64,000 nucleotides of DNA, taken from Paguma larvata (taxonomy: Eukaryota > Chordata > Mammalia > Carnivora > Viverridae). The stretch spans positions 37,551,030-37,615,029 of the forward strand of contig CM057841.1 in assembly GCA_030068075.1 (NCBI GenBank). The letters are read 5' to 3'. Of this stretch, positions 24,421-36,213 are shown one piece after another (the first letter of the stretch is position 1; the number at the start of each line of letters is the position of its first letter). The notes beneath the pieces are model-generated. The model did no database searches, had not been told where the DNA came from, and saw only the letters and a program-made list of their open reading frames with translations. A program made the position numbers and the translations under genes.

Positions 24421-25319
24421 ACTCAGTCTCTGCCGGGGTCCTCGTTCCGGCGAATTTAGGGGTCCATGAAGGGCGGAGGGTCAGGCGAAATGAAGTGAGA
24501 GAGCCATGAGAGATAGAGTCTGATGACCAAGCAGGCAGCCCTGGAAATTCTGGCATCTCTGCCCTGCCGGCCTCAGTGTCTTTATTTAAAGGTAGTGAGT
24601 TACATTACAGCAATGAGTGACAGCCCATCAGTAAGCATAGTTTGAACAATAATGTGTTTTATCAGTAAAGCGGGGATTTCCTCAATCTTGCAAGTTGTTT
24701 TCAAGTTAGTTAGCATATAAATTTAAGGCTGAGGGAGAGGACAGGAAGTTACCTAGGCCTGCCTATGTTAATTATCTATAGATAGATTAGAAGACATTCT
24801 ATCCATAATCTTTAACCATAATGGAGGAGGTAGAGACATGATCTCTAATACTTGTCTAAGGTCTTTTCGTTTATGAGTGAGTGAGCCTATATCGTAAGGG
24901 CTCATGTTTATCTGTTCTTTATACAAACAGCAGTTTCTGTAAAAGTATTTTGTTGTTGCCTTTTTATTATAAAGGAGCTTGGGGATGGGAATAGCAAAAG
25001 GATTCGTGAAATGTTAACCTCAGGAAGGTACTCAATATTTGTTGTTGATCAGTGAAGATATGTGTGGCTACTTTTGTTTGGCTATTGTTTGTACCTTATC
25101 TGTAAACAGTGCTTCTAACTTTTAGGCTAAGCCAATCCCTGGAGAAGGTCCTAAGTCTCTTTACAACCTCTCCTATCAGTCTGTTAACCAAATACTGAGA
25201 GAAGCTTTACAGAGATGTGCCTTGAGGTTTTATGGTGGGGCTGAGGGGATGATTGACACAATGCTATATGTGCAGGAAAAATCTAGTTTGGTTCAAGGAG
25301 TCTTGGGGCCTAACACCCA
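24421..25319 (-). mobile_element. Solo LTR of an endogenous retrovirus
   Basis: Reads as one LTR of about 0.9 kb on the minus strand. It opens with a TGTTAGG-type start (plus-strand 25309-25315). It has a single AATAAA polyadenylation signal (complement at 24581-24586) and ends in a CpG-bearing GC-rich segment (24425-24560), as expected of R/U5. No primer-binding site, gag, pol or env text flanks it, so it is probably a solo LTR left by recombination. I see no clear target-site duplication, so the exact ends are uncertain. The retroviral class is not assigned; a class II (betaretrovirus-like) origin is possible. Confidence 0.65.
24581..24586 (-). promoter_or_regulatory. LTR polyadenylation signal (AATAAA)
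   Basis: AATAAA on the minus strand, followed downstream by the GC-rich U5-like segment. It lies about 730 bases from the LTR start and supports the orientation call. Confidence 0.55.
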
Positions 25320-25767
25320 CTAATTTCTAGCCAACTCATAACTACTATTCTGTATGATCAATGTGTGTACCCTATCCCCAAGAGGCAACTTTGAGGTTAC
25401 TTCTGGCCAGATTATTCTCATTCAGATTTTATCCATCAAGGCATCACTTTCCAGGTCCCCTTTTCCATATGCCATAAATCCAAAGAGCATTATATCCCTT
25501 AGGCCAACGAGAGCAGTTCAAGAAATCCAGGCCTGAAAGATTATTTAGAAGGAGGTAAGATCAGGTGCCAGTTTGGCTGGGAGGAGCTTTGCTTCAACCT
25601 TTTCCACACAGGAGGGGTCTCGACCTGTGAGCCCAAAATGGCTTCCAACAAGTTTCCTGAAACATTAATATTAAAATAAGATATTGGATATTAAATGAAC
25701 CCAGAATGTTAGGTATTTGTGAGCTAATCTTATTCCTGCTAATTTGCAAACTGAATAAATAAAACTT
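25320..25767. other. Unique non-coding DNA
   Basis: No gene or nameable repeat between the LTR and the next SINE. Open frames 25354-25536 and 25594-25815 are not recognisable. Confidence 0.45.
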
Positions 25768-25780
25768 AAGAATTCCCAGT

Positions 25781-26013
25781 GTGGGGGCACTTGGGTGGCT
25801 CAGTCGGTTGAGCATCTGACTTCGGCTTAGCTCATGATCTCACGGTGGTTCATGAGTGAGAGCCTTGTGTCAGGCTTTCTGTTGTCAGTGCAGAGCCTGC
25901 TTTGGATCCTTTGTCCCATGCTGTCTCTGCCCCTCCCCCATTCATATGCCTGTGCATATTTTTTTCTCCCCTTTCAAAATTAAACAAAAATGTTTTAATA
26001 AAACACTAAAAAA
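25781..26013 (+). mobile_element. Carnivore SINE
   Basis: Head 'gggggcacttgggtggctca', tail rich in AAAATT and TAAAA. Flanks AAGAATTCCCAGT (25768-25780) and AAGAATTTCCAGT (26014-26026) match at 12 of 13 bases. Confidence 0.95.
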
Positions 26014-26100
26014 AAGAATTTCCAGTTTCTTAAGATAAAGGAGAACCATATAGTCCTACTTTCTCCTCTCTCTGCTCATTTCTTCAAGCCTGCTTTTTTA

Positions 26101-26312
26101 AGTTTGTTTGTTTTGTTTGTTTTGAAAGAGGGAGTGAGAGGGAGCATGCAAGCTGGGGAGGGGCAGAAAGAGGGAGAGAGAAAATCCCAAGTATTGTCCA
26201 TGCTGTCAGCGCAGAGCCCAGACATCAGGCTCCATCCCACTAACTGTGAGATCATGACCTGAGTCAAAATCAAGAGTTGCACGCTTAACTGACTAAGCTA
26301 CCCAGGCACCTG
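26101..26312 (-). mobile_element. Carnivore SINE, antisense
   Basis: Inverted tail (TTTG repeats), GA-rich middle and inverted head 'taagctacccaggcacctg'. Flanks 'tcaagcctgctttttt' (from 26084) and 'tcaagactactttttaa' (from 26313) form an imperfect duplication. Open frame 26076-26282 is this element read backwards. Confidence 0.95.
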
Positions 26313-26532
26313 TCAAGACTACTTTTTAAAATTAAAAGTGATGCAGTCACTAATGGTTGTGAGGATCTGATGAAAGTTTTTGAACCACTTTTAAAAAAAA
26401 GTATGAACACATACCCACACCCTTGCACTATAATTTGAGAGGGTGCAGACTTCTAGAAGCCACTGCTCTGTATTTTCCACTCTTGTGCCTTGGCTTGGAT
26501 TTCTGCACCTCATAACATGTATCTTCCATTCC

Positions 26533-26731
26533 TTTTGTTTGCTTTTAGAGAGAGAGAGAGAGAGAAAGAAGTTGTGAGTAGGGAAGGGGCAGCAAGAGAG
26601 GGAGACAGAGAATCCTAAGCAGGCTCCCTAGTGTCAGTCTGGAGCCCCATGCGGGGCTTGAACTCACATGATCATGACCTGAGCTGAAACCAAGAGTCAG
26701 ATGCCTAGCTGACTGAGCCAGCCAGGCACCC
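26533..26731 (-). mobile_element. Carnivore SINE, antisense
   Basis: (GA)n tract at 26548-26565, 'gggcttgaactcacatgatc' inverted B-box region and 'gactgagccagccaggcacc' inverted head. Flanking CTTCCATTCC (26523-26532) and CTTCCATCCC (26732-26741). Confidence 0.95.
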
Positions 26732-26749
26732 CTTCCATCCCTAAATTAT

Positions 26750-26990
26750 TCTTTCCTCAAGACAAAACTGAGATGCCATGACTCCCCGAAGCTCCCCATT
26801 CTACTCTGTTCCTACACTTCCATACCTGTAACATCTCTCTTCTTTTACCATGTTTGAAATTATCATAGTTATTTGAATACACAACTTGTTTTTTTTCTAC
26901 CAGTTACAAACTTGTGGAAGACAGAGACCATATAGCTTTCCTCTCGGCATGGCTATCATTGAACCTTGCACATAAGTGATCCTCAGCCTT
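26750..26990 (+). mobile_element. L2 3' fragment
   Basis: L2 3' order: 'gatgccatgactccccgaag', 'aaacttgtggaagacagaga', 'gaaccttgcacataagtgat'. Diverged; no open frame. Confidence 0.55.
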
Positions 26991-28865
26991 CTAATGAAAA
27001 ATCACTAACAGAATTGTGGCAAATTCAACATCAATTTAAAATTTAAATCCTCAATCACAAGGATGAGCCTTTTTCTGAGATATACCTAACCATCAGGCGC
27101 ACTATGCAAAACTCCACTGTAACAATAAGGTGACAATGTATTATTTTAAATTAATAAAAGTTAACAATAAAGGTTAACTCTAAGGGCAAATGAAGATATT
27201 CTGAAACATATCTTCATGTATTACCAGAATCCCCTGTTAACAGTTACAACATTTTTTATGAAGTGAGGAAAGAAAAAAAAAATGGTCTATAAGTTGAGCA
27301 TGAAATCCTGATTTGCTTTTGGATAACTATTAGAACCATCATAATTGCTCAGAATAAGTAACACTGAAATGAGCATCTTCATCTAAAAATAAAAGAAAAA
27401 GCAATAAGATTTCCTTAAAATGTTCTTTAATGTAATAAATTTGTGACACTTTAACTGTGTTGCAAATTATATATCTATAAAATCTCTAGTCATGGAGATT
27501 ATAAAGCAAATAGAAATGTTATTATGTGGTAAGAGGCAAATTAGAATTACAAAGTATATCTTTTGATCCTCACACTGTTAGAAAAGAAGTGAGGAAAAGA
27601 AGTGGAAAAAGTGGAGACATATATAACGTATTAGAATGGCGACTTTATAAGAACTATTTATTGATTCTTGATTCTCATTATCACCTTTTCAGAATTGCAT
27701 TCAACTTAAAATTGTGAGTGTTTTTGAGTGCTTGTAGATGATGGGAAGAAGTAAGATAGGGTGCTTGGAGGCAGACAGACCATTTAGGGCCTTATCATCC
27801 AGGAATTTTGGTAAGAGAGAATAAGAATTTGAATGAGAACAAGGCTCATATGGATAAGCAGGATAATTGTGTGACTTATTGGCCTACTGATCATTTTTCC
27901 TAGGGTTACTTCTATTTTTCCCATTGCACGCTAATGGCATTCTTTTCTTACATCTTCTCAGTCTTAACCCAGACCAAGACTTAACTACAAATTGTATACT
28001 CAAACAAGGAAGTGACCAATGCTGGCATAAAGTTCCTTTTAAATATACTCACATTGGTTGATTACCATCGAGCCTTTGCTTTCTTCCAATAGACATTATC
28101 AAGTGCTGGTTGTCTGTTTGACTTCAAAGAGTGGGAATGGCCTCACTGTACTGTAGCTATTTTGTGTTCTGAAATATTTGTCTCCGTGTGTCACCTTCTC
28201 TGTCACAATCAGCGTTTTCTGCCATATAGCCTCTTGGGAAAGTTTATAGTTTCACCTTTTAATGGGCAAAGTCCATTCTTGCTTGGAGTCTCAAATGAAA
28301 ATCATCTTTTCTTGCATAGGACCATGACACCTCAAGTGTTACACAATTAAATTAGCCTATTTGCAGAAGTAGTTCAGGGTCCTGGCTGTTTACTCAGATG
28401 AGACACATAATTTCCATATGCAAAATTAGAGTTAAATTACCTATTTTTCTTCCATTTAAAAGAGGTTATAATATCTAATTAACTAAAATCTGTTTAGTAC
28501 TTGGAGTCAAATGTATGATATTCCATGTAAACAATGATTTAATTAATTGATTAATAATACTAACTGTTTTCAGTATATTGGTTAGAATTTTCAACAAACA
28601 TCATTGAACTTAAAGGGAAAAAAATGGTGCTTCTCATTCCAGGGTAAATTATAAAGATCAGACCATGTGAGAAGCCACTTGATCAAAAAATAATTTCTTT
28701 AATTTGGAGTGCCCTTAGATTCCCAGGGGCTCACATCTGACATTAATATGCACTTCCCTATCCGTGTGTTTTCCCCAGTCAGCTGCAATACCAGGATCTT
28801 TCATCTCACGCAGTCCTCAACCAAAATAACTGAGAATAGCTCTTCAGAGAGAAGACAGAGTTTCC
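26991..28865. other. Repeat-poor unique DNA
   Basis: Nearly 1.9 kb with no repeat I can name and no supported gene. Open frames 27526-27717 and 28162-28350 have no domain. Confidence 0.45.
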
Positions 28866-29062
28866 CCCTCAGCACAATTAACGTTTGAGATGGAAGACTT
28901 CTTGGTGAGGCAGGACTGTCCTGTGCTTTGGAGGGAGTTTAGCAGCATCTCTGGCTTTTAACACTAGCAGACAGCTGCACTTTTTCACTCCAGTTATAAC
29001 AAAAAGGTGTCTCCCAAACTTGACAAATGTTCCCTGGGGCCAAATTGCCTCCTAGTTTGAAT
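28866..29062 (-). mobile_element. MER5A-like hAT-Charlie DNA transposon
   Basis: Non-autonomous element in the inverse orientation of the usual consensus: 'gaggcaggactgtcctgtgc', 'ggagtttagcagcatctctg', 'gtctcccaaacttgacaaat', 'gttccctggggccaaattgc'. The terminal repeats are eroded. Confidence 0.75.
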
Positions 29063-32023
29063 GAATTCCGTGTGTATCTTAGAACCTGCATATTTTTCAA
29101 CCAGTCTCAAAGATTGCATCCACATTGGCTAATATAAATATATAGATATAGATATGCAATCCTCTGTTATTTTAACATACTGGATAAATAAGTAAAAACT
29201 TAATTTTGATTATTTAGGCACTTTCATTGGTCGTATCTCTCTCCATTGACTAATACATCTTGACGTTCACAAAAAGCATTCAAGCATGATTGATGGGAAT
29301 CAGGGCCTTACATGGTGGCATAATCAAGATGGGCAGTAGTCTGGGATTCGAGTCAACAAGCTATCATACTGTAATCATAGATGATATTCTTCTCGAACAA
29401 CAGATAACTGTTTTCAGGCCTCACTACTACATGACAAAGTAAACACAAACTGGTGAAGTCTATTTGGATACTCCTCGTTTAATCCCTGTATAACACAGAA
29501 AGAAAGGCAAGTGTGCATTTGTTTTAATAAGAACTAACGTTAAGTTTGTTCAGTATGAGGCTTATAAATTAGCAATGGTACTAACGGGGGATTTCACAGC
29601 TCTGCAACTGATTATGAAACATAAAGAAGTTGTGTTACTATCCCGTTGAAAATTATGCACAGTTTTTAGAGTCTATTTTCTAATTAGTGTGATTAAATCC
29701 AAATTTTATACTTGGACAAGGTGATAGATGGTGTCAACTGCTCTTTCTTCATCTCGGTTTGGGTTTTTTAATTGCGCATTCATGATGTATTCATACTTAG
29801 CAAAGTAATGAATTGTGAGGCATTTGATAATGTGAAATATAGCACATCTTAAATTTTTGCAAAGCCGCATTTTGAAAGGAATAAGTCTTATCCGATTAAG
29901 CTCCAGAATCTAATCTTACGTACTTATATAACATTTATGTAGTCCAGATGTCTGCTTATTATAGGACTTGGCAAAGTTCCCTACCTTACATTCTTATAAA
30001 GGATGAGGAAGCATCTCTGAGAAAGCCTTAGTCTAGTTCTCAAAATAATAATAATGATAATGTCGTTTATAAAATACTATGTTATTTATATCAGTTGTGT
30101 TAGTTGAGGTGTTTTTTTTTTCTAAGTTACAAAAACCACCTTAAATTGGCTATTTTTTTAAATCTAGGTGTTATTAAGATATAGAATTCAGGAGCAGGAA
30201 TATAGACTATAGACACGATAAGAAATAGAAACTAGAAATGTCATGAAATTTTCTCCAACTCTTTGCTATTCAGATCCACAAGAAAAAATATCCCCAAAAG
30301 AGAGCATGGGTTTTTACTGCCCATGAGAAGACAGATTGTGGTAACTTCTCATAACTCCATTTCTAAATTTCTAGTTAGAAAATTAGCTTGGGTCAGAGGT
30401 GAACATGTAAATTCTGCCTAGAGCTGGTGCGGGGGAATTTGATATACAATATGGCTAAGGGGAACTCGCCCAAGGAGATAAGGGACACTGGTAAGAGAGA
30501 CTGGAGAATTGCTGTCATCTGGGAAGATGCCTGCAAATATTACGTAAAATGTCACTAAAAGAACAACCTGTCATTTCAGCTGATCTGTATTCTCATTTAC
30601 ATGTCCTAATGCTAACCCTTGTCTTTGTCTCAGAAACTAGGTGCTTCCTGCACAGGTGTCATTAAACAATATTTTTAATACAGCTAAAATAATAGTTTTA
30701 ATTTAATAGTATAGTAAATAAAAGTGTTTCTTTTATATGCTTTGTGTTGGTTCTTCTAAACTGTCCCCAGCCTGTTCCGTGCTGCAAACAGTGCTCTTAG
30801 GTATGGAAAAGTCACACGCTTAACTTTTAGTTGTATCTCCTCAGGTTGACTCCAGCAATTCCTCTCCTTAGTACCTCTTTAAACTGTATCAGTTACACTT
30901 TTTGCCTTACTCTTCCTAACGTGCACTCTTTCCGTTAAGAGCATCTTCTTTATGCCATTTCAGAGAAGTTCATATATTGGTTTTGCATCTTACTAGCTAT
31001 ATTGCTTCATGAAACTGGTGGCTTTAAGGATCAGATACCATATATTGTTAAATGGACATAATAGTATCCATGATTACATGAAATTGTCCATGTCAAATAG
31101 TTCGGTGACTGGTAGAACTGAAGTACCTTCCTCCCATGGATATTAGCTGTTGCTGCTATTATGAATGCTACCACTACTGTCATCCCCACTACCATGATTG
31201 CTCCTACTGACCTGGACACCAATTGGGATGTCCATTACTCCACAACATTTTCATGGACAGAAGATACGAAGATACTCCAGTTAGGTCTCCTGGATTTCAC
31301 TGGTCAAGGCCATAGAGTGCCCCACAGTCTTTCCTGATCTTTGGGATGTGGAGGGAGAGAAATTTGAACAAGTATGAGCAGACACTAAAATGTCTGATTT
31401 TAATTTTACTTTAAATTACATGTTTAAAGTAAAGGTCTCCTTCAAGCAGAGCATCTTCTGGATCAGAATACTGTGAAGCAATTACTCCTTCACTGTGCCA
31501 CAGGGAGAATGGAATCATTATTTGTTGTATCTTCTCAGTGCTTGGACTGTCCTCTATGGCTGCTGCCCTTTGCTGTCTGTGCTGCTATTACAGTAGAGAA
31601 AATAGCTTTATTCTGCTTCCTTTGTCAGGAAGAAAATCGGTACCCTCTGTACTGTAATATGAATGGCAGAAGCCTAGGTGCCAAGGTACTTCCTTTGTGA
31701 CACTATTTAAAATCAGACTCTCTGGAATGACCCAAAAGAAAATCATTTGCTCATTCCACACTTTCTGAAAAAGATGTAACAATGACACGACAATAATTCC
31801 TCAGTTTAAAGATAGAAGAGGTATTTCAAGCACAGTTAATCACATCTCATTCTAAAACTCTGATTTAACCAAAAATTAAAATAAATATCAGTACCATGAC
31901 CGTACTTTTTTTTTTCTCCTAAGCCAGAGATGCTCCCATTGCATCCTGATAATGGACAGAAAAATTCTCATTTTAAGCAATAAACAGGGAGGTATTTAGG
32001 TTGATCATTTAAAATTTTACTGA
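29063..32023. other. Repeat-poor unique DNA with a candidate conserved stretch
   Basis: About 3 kb with no nameable interspersed repeat. Segment 29560-29960 has the texture of conserved non-coding DNA and is described as a finding. Small AT microsatellites occur at 29136-29155 and an AAT run at 30043-30061. No exon is supported; open frames 31031-31222, 31473-31700 and 31588-31788 are unrecognised. Confidence 0.45.
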
Positions 32024-32255
32024 GGGGGCGCCTGAGTGGCTCAGTTGGTTAAGCCTCCAACTTGGGCTCAGGTCTTGATCTCACGGTTCATGAGTTCGAA
32101 CCCCCATGTCTGGGTCTATGCTGACAGCTCAGAGCCTGGAGCCTGCTTTGAATTTTGTGTCTCTGTCTCTCTCTCTCTGCCCCTCTGCCACTTATGCTCT
32201 GTCTCTTTCTTTCGCAAAAAGTAAACATTAATATTTTTTAAATAATAAAATAAAA
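32024..32255 (+). mobile_element. Carnivore SINE
   Basis: Head 'gggggcgcctgagtggctca', 'catgagttcgaaccccc', CT-rich middle, then 'cgcaaaaagtaaacattaat' tail. No clear target-site duplication. Confidence 0.9.
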
Positions 32256-33270
32256 CGTTCATTTAGTGTCTAAACCACAGTGGTATATAAATATCTGTAA
32301 GGTGCTGAACGAAACCCGACAATCAACGCTCAATTAACATCGCAATCCAATATTCCTTTCCAAAAATGTTACATATAAAAAATGTAGGGAACGCTGATGT
32401 AGCCGTGGGTGCAAACAAAAGCCAGTTTGGTGTTTTGTTTTGATGAAAGTGAAAGGCGGTGCAGGTAGTTCAGCATAAATAACCTGAATCGGTTGTCTAC
32501 TTCAGTCTTTGTTTTAATTAGCATTACAAAAGAGAAACATTGCATATATTAGGCATAATTTCTAACCTCAGAAAGAGAATGTTACCTTAAGTTCCGCAGC
32601 GAGCACAAGCTGAATTACTGCTTTGGCTCAGGGGAGGATATATTTAGGCCTGTTTGTAAAGTGTAAATTAGAGTAAGTGTTATGGTGTCATAAGTTAGTT
32701 AGATTACCTGCCTCAGAGCCTTGAGCAGCTCCTCTCCTTTTGAATAATGAAATCTGATAGGAAAGGAAATGCAGGTCCATGTGTGCGACCGTGCAAGTGT
32801 GACCGTGAGTCCATCACTGTGCGTCTGTTAGCATAAATGTATTTGCACAGGTGTACATGTTTAATGAATTCAAGCTTAAACTTGTAGACACAAAGCCCTC
32901 TTGAGTACATTTGACCTCTCAGTCTTTTCTGGTTGTGAAAAACAACAACAACAACAATGATAATAATCCCTCTTTAACCTTGTGAGCCCGGGGAGGTGGT
33001 AATTAGTCCTAATTACAGTTATTTTTAAATAGGCCTATCCCACTAATCAGTGTTGTTTCCTTGGGTAGATGTTCTTGGTGTAGATGAACGAATGTAGGGT
33101 ACTTGATGAGGAAATGGAAAGGAAGAGGGTGCCTTGATTCAAAACCCGAGGAGCCTGGGAATGCTGCCAGGGGGTAGAGTGAGCCTTGCTGGCAGTCAGA
33201 AATGGGCAGTTGTCCTATGAAAAGTGTCATCCTTTGACCACCTGCCCCTTGTGCCTCACAGTTTTGTTTT
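32256..33270. other. Unique DNA, candidate conserved non-coding block
   Basis: No gene. It includes an (AAC)n tract at 32941-32956 and a lineage of homeodomain-type AATTA words at 32510-32700 (see findings). Open frames 32713-32910 and 33009-33230 are not recognisable. Confidence 0.4.
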
Positions 33271-33285
33271 AAAACTGCTTTATCA

Positions 33286-33533
33286 GGATGCCTGGTGGCT
33301 CAGTCAGTTAAGCGTGGAACTCTTGGTTTGGCTCAGGTCATGGTCTCATGGTTTGTGTTCCAACTCCACACTGGGCTCTGCGCTGACACCATGGCACCTG
33401 CTTTGGATTCTCTTTCTCCCTTTCTCTCCCTGCTTCTCCCCAGCTAACTCACTCTCTCTCTCTTTCTCTCTCTGTCTTTCAAAACAAATAAATACATAAA
33501 CATTTTTAAAAAGATAGATAGATAGATATAGAT
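33286..33533 (+). mobile_element. Carnivore SINE with (GATA)n tail growth
   Basis: Head 'ggatgcctggtggctcagtc', CT tract and 'caaaacaaataaatacataa' tail, then a short (GATA)n tract at 33512-33534. Flanks AAAACTGCTTTATCA (33271-33285) and AAAAGTAGTTTATCA (33534-33548) match at 13 of 15, showing that the GATA tract grew inside the insertion. Open frames across it are by-products. Confidence 0.95.
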
Positions 33534-33548
33534 AAAAGTAGTTTATCA

Positions 33549-35820
33549 TTGCAAGTCCTCTTGGCATAGTGGGCAGTATGTCAGTCTCATAAAAGTGCAG
33601 ATTAAAAATCATCTAACATAGTACCTTAGCAATTGTCAACAAAAGCACTGTTTTAGAGAGTATATTCAGGGGGATCAGGTATCCCCCTGGTGATAGTATG
33701 ACTATGTCAGGATAGAAGCAGAGAGCATCCTTGTATACCTAGAATCAGTCAGTTGTTACAGGTTAGTTCTCCTCTGCTCATGTTGCTAAATTGTGAGAAT
33801 ATAAGTAGGTTTTGTCCAGGTGGGGGCCTCATAACTTCAGATTTGAGAAGGGAAATAGAGCTTAAAGAAAGATAGAGTTATTGCTTTCCTGTCTCTCCCT
33901 CCCTCTCTCTCTCTTACCCATCCCTCCCACCTTTAAATTTAGAATTCCATATTCAATCCCATACCCTCTTACAAATGCAAGGAATTCAACTCATAATTTC
34001 TGGTCGATAGAGCTCTTTATTATTGTTCTCTTATATGTTTAGGACTTATCTTTGCAGATAGAAGAATCTACTCCAAAATATGCAAGCAGGGAGAAATTTA
34101 ATTATTGAGTATCCTGTAGAAAATTTGAGAAGGCAGCAACCATTTGCAGTAACTTAAGTTTGTAAGGAGCAATTTCCAAAGCACACTTCAGATTTAACCT
34201 ACTGCAGAGCAGCTGTCATCACCAACAAGGGTGTGCCTCTGCAGCATACTGGAAGCTTGCACCAGTACCACAGACCTTAGAACCAGGCTGCCTGTGCCAT
34301 CACCCTTACTAGGCCTGCTTTACTGACTTCAATTAAAGTTTCACACCAAAATGACTGGTTGGCAGAACCCAACTCACATGTTTGCCATCTAGCTGTAAGG
34401 GAAGCTGGGATTTCTTTTTTTTTTTTTTTCTCTACAATGAAAGCCACACATGTGACTTCAAAACATGCAAAATATGATAAAAAGAAAATCTGGTTGTGTA
34501 TGAACAATTAATGCCTATTTTGGTTACATCATCCCCGAAATAGATTATTTTGAGTTGACCGAGGAGCAGGTTGGTATTTATTATCTGGTTCTCTGAGAAT
34601 TGGTACCATCCACCTGATTAAATTCATGAGAGCCTTGCTCTGTTGGAGCCCAAGCTGCACACATGTCATCATAAGCTGGATACACAACCACAGAGATTCC
34701 CCTGGCCAGAGAGACAAAGGTCAGCTTTGCCCCCCAGAGACAAACATTCAGTACTCTTGTTTCTGATACTCTAGCACACAGGTGAGCTTTTCCTTTTAAG
34801 AGAATTAAATACACAGTAGCAGATGTTGGCATTCATCAGGTATGACAGCTGAATGTTCTCATGATTTAAAAAAAAAGTAATAAAACTAATATAAAGCACA
34901 ACCGATTGTATTTTGAGAGGTTTGTCTTACTTTTCAATACGGGGGGGGGGGGCGCTGCACAAACAGTAAGCTAAACTTTGGAACTTCTTAAACAATCAAT
35001 TACAACACACCAGAACTTAAATGTCCTCATATCCCATTTTAAGGATCTTTATTCTAAAAACTCACTACTTCAAAGATATTCTGACATGTTATGTGCTATT
35101 GGAAAAGTGATTTTTCTCTTTTGTGAGGCTCAGTCTTCGTATCTGTGGTGGTGATGGTGGTTGTAATGTGTTGATGATGTAATCCCAATAGTCATCCTAA
35201 TGAGGCTGGTATTCTCATGGACATTTCATGTGTATATCAGTGGTGATGGGATGGAAAAGTGATGTTTAACCACTGTATCAGCTCAGTGTAGATCTCAAGC
35301 TGAGCTGTTACAACTCTCCTCCCACACTGCTAACCCACTTAGAGATGGAGAACTTTTCTTGCCCCTCCCTTTGCATATGATAGCCAGGATCCTATTTTTA
35401 GGTTTATTATGACATTAGGACGTTATTCAGTCTCCAGATGACTGTATCTACATAGAATACCTTCTCTTACAGAATCCTAAGATAGGAATGGTGTCACTGT
35501 GCTGGATGTAACAGGCAAGGTCCTGGCTCTGGAGGCCATAATGGGTCACTCTTAGGTCACTGTTGCTGTGACTGTCTGGGGAAGGCTGAACCATCTATGG
35601 AATTCGAGTTAGCTCCAATTCCTGATCAAGCTTTGTTGGTATTTTCCTAGTTGTTTCTATACATATGGTAAATGTATACCCCTTAACCTCTAAGGATACT
35701 TTTTTTCTTTTAGCTTCTTTTCTTTCCTTAGCTTCCCACTCCCAACCTCATCCACCAGCCTGAAGGATGAGGTTAGAGTATAGATCCCTAATCTTCAGGA
35801 TAGTTACATTCCACATATTC
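33549..35820. other. Unique non-coding DNA with two homopolymer tracts
   Basis: No gene. T15 at 34415-34429 and G12 at 34941-34952 are visible. The nested minus-strand frames 34277-34832 have no recognisable domain. Confidence 0.45.
34941..34952. repeat. G12 homopolymer
   Basis: Twelve consecutive G residues in AT-rich surroundings, followed by CGCTGC. Such tracts are unstable and often mis-sequenced. Confidence 0.85.
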
Positions 35821-35855
<35 letters not shown>

Positions 35856-35865
35856 TATTATTATT
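35821..35865. repeat. (ATT)n microsatellite
   Basis: About 15 ATT units with one ACT interruption. It abuts the 3' end of a minus-strand L1, so it probably grew from that element's A-rich tail. Confidence 0.9.
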
Positions 35866-36213
35866 GAAGTATAGTTGACACAATGTTACATTAGTGTCAG
35901 GTGTAAAACATAGTGATTTGGTAAGTCTATATGTTATGCTATGCTTACCTCAAGTGTAGCTACCATCTGTCACCAAACTACACTATTACAGTACTGTTGA
36001 CTATATCCTTCTGTTTTCACTCCTGTAACATATTCATTCCATAACTGGAAGCCTGTACCTCCCACTCCTTTTCGCCCATTTTGCACATCCCCAATCACCT
36101 CCCCTTTGGCAACCGCCAGTTTGTTCTATATATTTATGGGTCTGTTTCTACTTTTTTTGTATGCTTGTTTGTTCATTTGTTTTGTATTTAAGATGGCACA
36201 TACAAACTTCAAA
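35866..36213 (-). mobile_element. L1 3' UTR, antisense
   Basis: Matches inverted L1 3' UTR wording: 'gaagtatagttgacacaatg', 'ctaccatctgtcaccaaact', 'cataactggaagcctgtacc', 'ggcaaccgccagtttgttct'. 5'-truncated, about 350 bases. Confidence 0.85.

Noticed and set aside
24421..25319. CpG island promoter of a gene
   Set aside because: CpG content is limited to about 130 bases and fits the end of an LTR; no transcript or exon evidence.
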